A DNA stretch of 6,139 bases from an uncultured Collinsella sp. (GTDB lineage Bacteria > Actinomycetota > Coriobacteriia > Coriobacteriales > Coriobacteriaceae). Made by a program: the position numbers and the translations under genes. Positions 1 through 5,051 of this stretch are shown piece by piece. How positions within the stretch are numbered: the stretch's first letter is position 1; each line of letters starts with the position of its first letter. Under the pieces are notes generated by a model. It saw only the letters and a program-made list of their open reading frames with translations. It searched no databases and was not told the DNA's origin. The stretch spans positions 1-6,139 of the forward strand of contig CABURV010000088.1 of assembly GCA_902494035.1 (NCBI GenBank). Direction: 5' to 3'.

Positions 1-1
1 C

Positions 2-889
2 GTCGACGATGAGGTCATGGCTAAGATCCTTGAGGTGGCCCCGCTTGCCCCGCTGCACAATTACGGCGAGGCCGCGGCAATCGAATACTGCCGCGAGAAG
101 TATCCGGAGCTGCCCAATGTGGCCGTCTTCGACACCTCGTTCCACATGACCATGCCCGAGGTCGCCTACACCTACGCCCTGCCCAAGGACGTGTGCGATA
201 AGTATCACGTGCGCAAGTACGGCGCGCACGGTACGAGCCACCGTTACGAGTGGATGATGGCCAAGGAGATCCTGGGCTCGCGCTGCCATCGCCTGCTTTC
301 GTGCCATCTGGGCAACGGAGCCTCGCTTGCCGCCATCGAGGACGGTGTGTGCCGCGACACCACGATGGGCCTCACGCCGCTCGACGGCTTGATGATGGGC
401 ACCCGTTGCGGTTCCATCGACCCGGCCACCGTGTGTTATCTGCAGCGCGAGGGCGGCTACAGTTACCAGGAAGTCGATGACATGATGAACAAGCAGTCCG
501 GTCTGCTTGCCATCTCGGGCATCTCCAACGACGCCCGCGACATCCGTACGCGCGCCTCCGAGGGCGACGAGCGCTGCCTGCTCGCCTTCGATATGTTCGC
601 CTACAAGGCCATGCAGCAGGCCGGTTCCATGATTGCTTCTATGGCAGGCGTGGATACCATCACCTTTACCGCTGGCATCGGCGAGAACGACTGGTCGATC
701 CGCAAGGCCTTCTGCGACTGCTTTGAATGGCTGGGCGTGCGCATCGACAACAACAAGAACCGCGAGGCCGTGGGCAACGGTCCGCAGGTCATCAGCGCCG
801 CCGGCTCTTCCGTCACGGTCATGGTCATCCCCACCGACGAGGAATACATGATCGCCCACGACGTCGAGCGTCTGACCAAGAACAACTAA
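2..889 (+). CDS. ackA: Acetate kinase, 3' three quarters (5' end outside window)
   Basis: Acetate kinase interconverts acetyl phosphate + ADP and acetate + ATP in the cytosol, the ATP-yielding last step of acetate fermentation. The frame is open from base 2, five codons before the first ATG at 17, and that ATG lies inside the family domain, so it is not the true start. Comparison with the roughly 400-residue enzyme suggests about 105-110 N-terminal residues are missing, including the first phosphate-binding motif and the substrate-binding Arg near residue 91. Counting from the ATG at 17, conserved blocks are VAVFDTSFH (catalytic-type Asp39), RKYGAHGTSH (His71), CHLGNG (96-101), MGLTPLDGLMMGTR (Arg130), FTAGIGEN (217-224) and IPTDEE (Glu275/276). 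The C-terminus is normal, ending in TAA, with a strong terminator 25 nt beyond. Its partner pta lies downstream but on the opposite strand. The identification is secure; only the 5' end is unseen. Confidence 0.96.
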   Translation, partial: VDDEVMAKILEVAPLAPLHNYGEAAAIEYCREKYPELPNVAVFDTSFHMTMPEVAYTYALPKDVCDKYHVRKYGAHGTSHRYEWMMAKEILGSRCHRLLSCHLGNGASLAAIEDGVCRDTTMGLTPLDGLMMGTRCGSIDPATVCYLQREGGYSYQEVDDMMNKQSGLLAISGISNDARDIRTRASEGDERCLLAFDMFAYKAMQQAGSMIASMAGVDTITFTAGIGENDWSIRKAFCDCFEWLGVRIDNNKNREAVGNGPQVISAAGSSVTVMVIPTDEEYMIAHDVERLTKNN

Positions 890-913
890 CGCGCACATTT
901 GCAAGTAAACGAC

Positions 914-947
914 AGGCCTCCAGAGCAACAGCTCCGGAGGCCTTTTT
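914..947 (+). terminator. Intrinsic terminator of ackA
   Basis: An 8-bp perfect stem AGGCCTCC (914-921) / GGAGGCCT (936-943) continues past one A-C mismatch into a 4-bp GAGC/GCTC stem closed by an AACA loop (927-930). It is followed by a five-T run at 943-947. It sits 25 nt after the ackA stop codon and has the classic Rho-independent layout for plus-strand transcription. Confidence 0.9.
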
Positions 948-1095
948 ACTAGCAGGCGGAAATTCCAGTCCCAAAGTGATCATCACCAGCAACGCTTGCG
1001 CTCCCAACAACGGCATCCAATCATTCAGATCTTCAGCCCCAGCTCGTAGCCAAGCCGCCGTCCACTCCAGATGCCCTGAATGCCACGTGACGGCA
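948..1095. other. Intergenic stretch with no recognised feature
   Basis: No gene with a ribosome binding site or recognisable product is visible on either strand between the ackA terminator and the palindrome that follows. A minus-strand open frame crosses it (825-1106, Trp-rich and partly hydrophobic), but it runs through the ackA terminator and into the end of ackA and has no Shine-Dalgarno sequence, so I do not call it. Nothing else is seen. Confidence 0.5.
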
Positions 1096-1226
1096 GAAGG
1101 CCGCACGGGCTAACCCCTGAAAACAATCCGCAGACCAGAAACGCCCCCGTTCGTAGCTCCGGAGGAGCAGAACGGGAGCGTTTCATTGGTCGAGGACGTT
1201 TTCAGGGGTTAGCCCGTACGGCCTTC
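1096..1226. repeat. 131-bp nested palindrome between ackA and pta
   Basis: The outer arms 1096-1124 and 1198-1226 are complementary at 28 of 29 positions; the only mismatch is C1104 against A1218. They enclose a 73-nt spacer holding a second long hairpin (1139-1183). The element begins 15 nt beyond the pta stop codon and well downstream of the ackA terminator, so both genes point toward it. Transcribed or extruded as DNA it could form one very long hairpin or a cruciform. Whether it acts as a terminator, a 3'-end stabiliser or a dispersed repeat cannot be told from a single copy. Confidence 0.85.
1139..1183 (-). terminator. Probable pta terminator hairpin (possibly bidirectional)
   Basis: The 14-nt arms 1139-1152 and 1170-1183 pair at 13 of 14 positions (C1145 opposes A1177). 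Inside them a 5-bp GCTCC/GGAGC stem (1156-1160/1164-1168) closes a GGA loop. On the minus strand the stem ends in GTTT followed by CTGGTCT, a moderately T-rich tail. It lies about 60 nt after the pta stop. Symmetry would allow it to act on either strand, but the tail is weaker than that of the ackA terminator. Confidence 0.6.
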
Positions 1227-1241
1227 GGGCGAGTGCGTCCG

Positions 1242-2222
1242 CTACTCAGCCATCTGAGCCTGGACGGCAGTGATGGCCACGACACCCACGATGTCGTCGG
1301 CAGAGCAGCCGCGCGAAAGGTCGTTGACCGGCTTGGCGATGCCCTGCAGGATGGGGCCGTAGGCGTCAGCGCCAGCGAAGCGCTGGACCAGCTTGTAGCC
1401 GATGTTGCCTGCCTCGAGGTCGGGGAACACGAGCACGTTGGCCTTACCGGCGACGGAGGAGCCGGGAGCCTTGAGCTGGGCGACGGTGGGGACGATGGCG
1501 GCATCGAGCTGCAGGTCGCCGTCGATGGCGAGCTCGGGAGCCTTCTCCTTGCAGAACTTCACGGCCTCCTGGACCTTCTTGGCGACCTCGCCACCGGCGG
1601 AGCCCATGGTGGAGTAGGAGAGCATGGCCACGTGCGGCTCAACATTGCCCATGAAAGTGGACCAGGAGTGGGCCGAGGCGATGGCGATCTCGGAGAGCTC
1701 ATCGGAGGACGGGTTGATGTTGAGGCCGCAGTCGGCGAAGATCAGCGTCCCGTCGGTACCGAACTGCGGGGTGTCGGTGCACATCACGAAGAAGGCCGAG
1801 ACCAGCTTGGTGCCCGGGGCGGTCTTGAGGATCTGCAGCGCGGGGCGCAGGGTGTCGGCGGTGGAGTGGCAGGCACCGGAGACCAGGCCGTCGGCGTCGC
1901 CCATCTTGACCATCATGGTGCCAAAGTAGGTGGCGTCCATCACCTGGGCGCGAGCCTGCTCGATGGTAACGCCCTTCTTGGCGCGGAGCTCGGCAAACTT
2001 CTGCGCGTACTCTTCGTGCTTCTCGGCATTGCGCGGGTCGATGACGGTAGCGCCGGGAACGTCGATCTCGTCGGGGTTGCCCAGGATGACGATCTTTGCT
2101 AGGCCCTCCTCGATGATCTTGGTGGCCGCGACGATGGTGCGCGGATCCTCGCCCTCGGGCAGGACGATGGTCTTAAGGTCGGCCTTGGCGGCAGACTTCA
2201 TACGGTTTAGGAAATCGCTCAT
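1242..2222 (-). CDS. pta: Phosphate acetyltransferase (phosphotransacetylase)
   Basis: The enzyme transfers the acetyl group of acetyl-CoA to phosphate, giving acetyl phosphate for acetate kinase (EC 2.3.1.8), in the cytosol. The 326-residue product is the short single-domain form of the PTA/PTB family (roughly 330 residues), without the N-terminal extension of the long E. coli type. Visible family blocks are TIVLPEGEDPR (18-28), GDADGLVSGACHSTADTLRP (108-127), FADCGLNINPS (162-172), MLSYSTMGSAGG (200-211), and near the end NDLSRGCSADDIV (300-312). By alignment with the Methanosarcina enzyme, Ser303, Arg304 and Asp310 match its active-site Ser309, Arg310 and Asp316, and Arg281 matches Arg287. 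The start at 2222 is supported by AAGGAG (2227-2232) four bases upstream. The gene is convergent with ackA instead of co-directional, and its promoter region is shared with divergent glf. Function is very secure. Confidence 0.97.
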   Translation of the reverse strand: MSDFLNRMKSAAKADLKTIVLPEGEDPRTIVAATKIIEEGLAKIVILGNPDEIDVPGATVIDPRNAEKHEEYAQKFAELRAKKGVTIEQARAQVMDATYFGTMMVKMGDADGLVSGACHSTADTLRPALQILKTAPGTKLVSAFFVMCTDTPQFGTDGTLIFADCGLNINPSSDELSEIAIASAHSWSTFMGNVEPHVAMLSYSTMGSAGGEVAKKVQEAVKFCKEKAPELAIDGDLQLDAAIVPTVAQLKAPGSSVAGKANVLVFPDLEAGNIGYKLVQRFAGADAYGPILQGIAKPVNDLSRGCSADDIVGVVAITAVQAQMAE

Positions 2223-2274
2223 GTTACTCCTTACAAGCGTTTCGCTAAGCTCCAGGCGCCCGGCTGTTCACGAA

Positions 2275-2297
2275 TAAACCCGCTGCTAGCGGGTTTA
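2275..2297. promoter_or_regulatory. Perfect hairpin in the pta leader
   Basis: A 10-bp perfect inverted repeat (arms 2275-2284 and 2288-2297, TAAACCCGCT type) encloses a 3-nt GCT loop. It lies 52 nt upstream of the pta start, within the leader expected from the minus-strand -10 box at 2350-2355. It could be an RNA hairpin (attenuator or mRNA stabiliser) or a DNA operator. Read on the plus strand it is followed by CCTTTC, and on the minus strand by TTCGTG, so neither side has a convincing terminator tail. Confidence 0.55.
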
Positions 2298-2349
2298 CCT
2301 TTCAATAATGTACGCCGCGGTGCTTGAGCTTTCCTTGTGTGGCAAGCTC

Positions 2350-2355
2350 ATTATA
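2350..2355 (-). promoter_or_regulatory. -10 box of the putative pta promoter
   Basis: The plus-strand ATTATA is a perfect TATAAT on the minus strand. Initiation would be near 2343, giving a pta leader of about 120 nt that contains the 2275-2297 hairpin. The -35 position with 17-nt spacing (2373-2378, GCGATT on the minus strand) is weak and overlaps the opposing -10 box, which suggests activator dependence or a promoter driven by its -10. Confidence 0.5.
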
Positions 2356-2369
2356 GGACGCATTAGCGC

Positions 2370-2375
2370 TATAAT
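2370..2375 (+). promoter_or_regulatory. -10 box of the putative glf operon promoter
   Basis: A perfect TATAAT at 2370-2375 would start transcription near 2382 and give glf a leader of about 72 nt. The -35 position with 17-nt spacing (2347-2352, CTCATT) is poor and overlaps the opposing pta -10 box. The two -10 boxes form a 7-bp inverted repeat (ATTATAG 2350-2356 / CTATAAT 2369-2375), so only one polymerase could probably occupy the region at a time. Confidence 0.5.
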
Positions 2376-2391
2376 CGCTCTGATAAATATG

Positions 2392-2410
2392 TCTCGAAGG
2401 ATGTTCGAGA
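2392..2410. promoter_or_regulatory. Operator-like palindrome in the glf leader
   Basis: TCTCGAA (2392-2398) and TTCGAGA (2404-2410) are perfect inverted 7-mers separated by GGATG. The site lies about 10 nt beyond the predicted glf start of transcription and 43 nt before the glf ATG, a typical place for a repressor dimer. It could equally be a small leader hairpin. No regulator gene is present in the window to pair with it. Confidence 0.45.
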
Positions 2411-2453
2411 AAAGCCCAGCTAACGAGCCCGTGGCTTTTGACAAGGAGTATCG

Positions 2454-3656
2454 ATGCAGATTACCTCAGGCCTGCCTGAAGGCTTTAACGCCGGCGCGTA
2501 CGACATGATTGTCGTCGGTGCTGGATATGCCGGTGCCGTTTGCGCCCGCCGTCTTGCCGAGACCATCGGCTATCGTGTTGCCGTTTTGGAGCGCCGTAGC
2601 CACATTGCGGGCAATGCCTTCGACTGCACTGACGAGGCGGGAATCCTTGTCCACGAGTATGGCCCGCACATCTACCATACCTTTAACGAGCGCGTGCATA
2701 ACTTCCTGTCGCGCTTTACCAAGTGGACGGACTACCAGCACAAGGTGCTCGCCAACATCAACGGTACCCTTATGCCCGTGCCCTTTAACCATGCGAGCCT
2801 CAAGCTCGCCTTTGGCGATGAGCGCGGCGAGGAGCTGTATCAGAAGCTCGTGGAGACCTTTGGCAAGGATGTCAAGGTGCCCATTATGGAGTTGCGTAAG
2901 AAGAACGACCCCGACTTGGCCGAGGTCGCCGATTACGTCTACGAGAACGTCTTTTTGCATTACACCATGAAGCAGTGGGGCCAGACGCCCGATCAGATCG
3001 ACCCCTCGATCACCGGCCGCGTTCCCGTCTTTGTGGGCGATGATGACCGCTACTTCCCGCAAGCTCCCTTCCAGGGCATGCCGCAGGAGGGCTACACGGC
3101 GCTCTTTGAGCACATGCTCGACCACGACCTGATTGACGTGTTCTGCGACGTGGACGCCCGCGATCTTTTTGAGATCGACGAGACCACCGTCAAGGTCGAC
3201 GGTAAGGTCTACGGCGGCGAGATTGTCTATACAGGTCCGCTCGATGAGCTGTTCAACCTCGACTTGGGCGCGTTGCCGTACCGCACGCTCGATATGAAGT
3301 TCGAGACGCTCGATATGGACCAGTTCCAGCCCGTGGGCACCGTCAACTACACCACGAGCGAGGACTACACGCGCATCACCGAGTTCAAGAACATGACCGG
3401 TCAGGTCCTGCCCGGCAAGACCACCATCATGAAGGAGTACTCCAAGGCCTATACGCCCGGCTCGGGCGAGACGCCGTACTACGCCATTCTTGAGCCCGAG
3501 AACCGTGAGCTCTATGAGCGCTATCTTGAGCGCGTCCAGAACCTGACGAACTTCCACCCGGTGGGTCGTCTGGCCGAGTATCGTTACTACGATATGGACG
3601 CTGTGACCAATTCCGCCCTCGATCTTTCGGATGAGATTATCGCCTGCCATGCATAA
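2454..3656 (+). CDS. glf: UDP-galactopyranose mutase
   Basis: This FAD-dependent cytosolic enzyme converts UDP-galactopyranose to UDP-galactofuranose, the donor for Galf residues in surface polysaccharides (EC 5.4.99.9). The 400-residue product fits the bacterial family (about 370-400). In order it shows a dinucleotide-binding loop VVGAGYAGAVCARRLAE (20-36), the ERR-HIAGNAFD flavin region (46-57), HEYGPHIYHTF (67-77), YTMKQWGQTP (170-179, Trp175), Arg189, DYTRITEFK (304-312, Arg307) and GRLAEYRYYDMD (371-382). By comparison with the Klebsiella enzyme, Arg189 and Arg307 correspond to its substrate-binding Arg174 and Arg280, and Tyr378/Asp380 to Tyr349/Asp351. The start is supported by AAGGAG (2443-2448) five bases upstream. 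The first 15 or so residues precede the Rossmann strand and form a short extension. The next gene starts inside its last codons, indicating an operon. No signal peptide is present. Confidence 0.97.
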   Translation: MQITSGLPEGFNAGAYDMIVVGAGYAGAVCARRLAETIGYRVAVLERRSHIAGNAFDCTDEAGILVHEYGPHIYHTFNERVHNFLSRFTKWTDYQHKVLANINGTLMPVPFNHASLKLAFGDERGEELYQKLVETFGKDVKVPIMELRKKNDPDLAEVADYVYENVFLHYTMKQWGQTPDQIDPSITGRVPVFVGDDDRYFPQAPFQGMPQEGYTALFEHMLDHDLIDVFCDVDARDLFEIDETTVKVDGKVYGGEIVYTGPLDELFNLDLGALPYRTLDMKFETLDMDQFQPVGTVNYTTSEDYTRITEFKNMTGQVLPGKTTIMKEYSKAYTPGSGETPYYAILEPENRELYERYLERVQNLTNFHPVGRLAEYRYYDMDAVTNSALDLSDEIIACHA

Positions 3657-4680
3657 AGTCATAACATTCGGTATTCCCTCGTATAACGCCGCCAAGGACA
3701 TGGACCATTGCATCACCTCCATCTTGGAGGGGAGCAATTACGCCACCGATATCGAGATTATCGTGGTGGACGACGGCTCCAAGGACGAGACGGCCGCCAA
3801 GGCTGACGAGTGGGAGGCCCGTTATCCTGGAATCATCCGCGCGGTGCACCAGGAGAATGGCGGTCACGGTATTGCCGTCCTTTCGGGTCTGCGCGAGGCG
3901 CAGGGCACCTACTACAAGGTCGTCGACTCGGACGACTGGCTCGATGCTGCGGCTCTTTCGACTATGCTGTCGATTCTGCGTGGCTTTGAAGAGCGCGATC
4001 AGCGCGTTGACCTGTTTATCTCGAACTACGTGTACGAGAAGGTTTACGAGGGAACGCATACCGCTATTGGCTACAAATTTGCCCTGCCGCGCAAAAAGAT
4101 CTTTTCCTGGGATCAGATCGGTCATTTCCGCCTGGACCAGAACCTACTCATGCACAGCCTGTGCTATCGCACGGATGTGCTGCGCGAGTCCAACCTTCCC
4201 ATGCCGCCGCACACGTTCTATGTGGACAACATCTACGCCTACGTGCCGCTGCCGCGTTGTAAGACCATGTACTACGCCGACATCGACCTCTATCGCTACT
4301 TTATCGGTCGCGAGGGCCAGAGTGTCAACGAGGCCACGATGGTCAAGCGTCTGGACCAGCAGTTCCGTGTGACGCGCATCATGATGGAGTCGTACCACCT
4401 GTACAGCGATGTCGAGTCGTCGCGCCTGCGTTCGTACATGATGGGCTATTTCACCATGATGATGGCGATCTGCTCGGTGCTCACCAAGCTTTCCGAGGAA
4501 GATTGCGCCGACGAGCGCCTAAAGACGCTGTGGAATGATTTGAAGGCCTACGACGAGCGCATGTATCGTCGTGCCCGCTACGGCGTGGTCGGGTTCTTCA
4601 CCAACCTGCGCGGACGGGCCGGAGACAAAACCACACTCGGCCTATACCGTCTTGCCTCAAAGATCTTCAAATTCAACTAG
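3649..4680 (+). CDS. Family 2 (GT-A) glycosyltransferase
   Basis: This is a sugar transferase using a nucleotide-sugar donor, probably at the inner face of the membrane in surface glycan assembly. From Met at 3649 the product is 343 residues. It opens with VITFGIPSYNAAKDM (4-18), the usual GT2 first strand, followed by IEIIVVDDGSKDET (35-48) with the UDP-binding Asp41/Asp42, then ENGGHGIAVLSGL (69-81) and VVDSDDWLD (91-99) holding the metal-binding Asp-Ser-Asp (93-95). The C-terminal half is less conserved, with a hydrophobic stretch at about 264-279 but no clear membrane anchor, and ends in a basic KIFKFN tail. I chose 3649 over the in-frame ATG at 3631 because homology begins there and it overlaps the glf end as ATGCATAA. 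No strong Shine-Dalgarno precedes either, so translation is probably coupled to glf. Next to glf, a galactofuranosyltransferase is plausible, but the acceptor and sugar are not shown by sequence. Confidence 0.9.
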   Translation: MHKVITFGIPSYNAAKDMDHCITSILEGSNYATDIEIIVVDDGSKDETAAKADEWEARYPGIIRAVHQENGGHGIAVLSGLREAQGTYYKVVDSDDWLDAAALSTMLSILRGFEERDQRVDLFISNYVYEKVYEGTHTAIGYKFALPRKKIFSWDQIGHFRLDQNLLMHSLCYRTDVLRESNLPMPPHTFYVDNIYAYVPLPRCKTMYYADIDLYRYFIGREGQSVNEATMVKRLDQQFRVTRIMMESYHLYSDVESSRLRSYMMGYFTMMMAICSVLTKLSEEDCADERLKTLWNDLKAYDERMYRRARYGVVGFFTNLRGRAGDKTTLGLYRLASKIFKFN

Positions 4681-4712
4681 CTGTTGAGTAATCGCTGCTG
4701 ATAGGTTGACTG

Positions 4713-4822
4713 GGCCCCTTGGCCTTTAGTTTGCTACTGCGAACAGTCCTGCTCGCACGGAAAGCACATTAAGTGCTTTCCGGCTCGTGCGGAACTTGTA
4801 TCAAACTAAAGGCCAAGGGGCC
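4713..4822 (-). repeat. Hairpin-in-hairpin element 1
   Basis: Perfect 21-bp inverted arms (4713-4733 and 4802-4822) flank a 68-nt interior. On the minus strand the interior contains a 54-nt core (4743-4796) nearly identical to that of element 2. The core holds an inner perfect hairpin GGAAAGCAC / GTGCTTTCC (4759-4767 / 4773-4781) with a 5-nt AT-only loop. The element starts 32 nt after the glycosyltransferase stop. No obvious target-site duplication flanks it and it has no coding capacity. Orientation is given as minus to match element 2. It may serve the glycosyltransferase operon as a 3'-end structure, but no standard T-run follows the outer stem. Confidence 0.88.
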
Positions 4823-4847
4823 TCTGCTATAAGAATCGATTGTCAGG

Positions 4848-4914
4848 TTATTTGAATTTGAAGATCTTCGACGCGCGGTACACATGGGCCTGGGCTGAAA
4901 AGACTTGGATGGTA
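4848..4914 (-). pseudogene. 3'-end remnant resembling the neighbouring glycosyltransferase gene
   Basis: Read on the minus strand, this stretch ends in YRASKIFKFK followed by TAA (stop at 4848-4850). The intact glycosyltransferase ends in YRLASKIFKFN. At DNA level 18 of 19 bases match across the AAGATCTTCAAATTCAA block. Upstream of about codon 12 the similarity fades, and the open frame is closed by a stop within the left arm of element 2, so only a tail remains. I infer a decayed or deleted second glycosyltransferase gene that once faced the intact one, or a small inverted duplication of the gene end. The short match makes this a moderate call. Confidence 0.4.
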
Positions 4915-5039
4915 GGTTGCCCGGTGGGGCTTGGTTATGTTTGTCGCGAGTTCCGCACGAGCCGAAGAGCACTTAATGTGCTCTTCGTGCGAGCCAGGAC
5001 TGTAGAGCAGCAAACATAACCAAGCCCCACCGGGCAACC
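4915..5039 (+). repeat. Hairpin-in-hairpin element 2
   Basis: Perfect 29-bp inverted arms (4915-4943 and 5011-5039) flank a 67-nt interior with the 55-nt core at 4949-5003. The core matches element 1 in inverse orientation, with four substitutions and one inserted base. Its inner stem is GAAGAGCAC / GTGCTCTTC with the same TTAAT loop. The arms end inward in TTATGTTTG / CAAACATAA, recalling TTTAGTTTG / CAAACTAAA of element 1, but their outer parts are unrelated. The element lies 12 nt beyond the peptidase stop codon, so it would form the 3' end of that transcript. No transposase or target duplication is seen. Confidence 0.9.
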
Positions 5040-5051
5040 GGTTAGGTTAGG

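Noticed and set aside
825..1106. 93-codon minus-strand frame between ackA and pta with Trp and hydrophobic residues
   Set aside because: It lacks a ribosome binding site, runs through the ackA terminator and into the ackA coding end, and resembles no known protein. A gene remnant is possible but unsupported.
1080..2102. 340-codon plus-strand open frame across pta
   Set aside because: It is antisense to a clear pta gene, is Gly/Val/Leu/Asp-rich as expected for an antisense frame in GC-rich DNA, and starts inside the junction palindrome without a ribosome binding site.
3631..3648. Upstream ATG giving the glycosyltransferase six extra residues
   Set aside because: Family similarity begins at the ATG at 3649, and the earlier ATG has no better ribosome binding site and lies deeper in glf.
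2466..3737. 423-codon minus-strand open frame across glf
   Set aside because: It is antisense to glf with all its motifs intact, has biased hydrophobic/His/Gly composition, and matches no recognisable family.
4769..5037. Small minus-strand open frames of 64-67 codons across element 2
   Set aside because: They cross the repeat arms and core, have no ribosome binding site, and lie in frames different from the recognisable KIFKFK tail.
4713..5039. CRISPR array
   Set aside because: There are only two copies of the repeat, in opposite orientations, with long inverted arms and no regular spacers.
4713..5039. Integron attC sites or a complete insertion sequence
   Set aside because: The boundary boxes RYYYAAC/GTTRRRY of attC are absent, there is no transposase or integrase frame, and no target-site duplication flanks either element.
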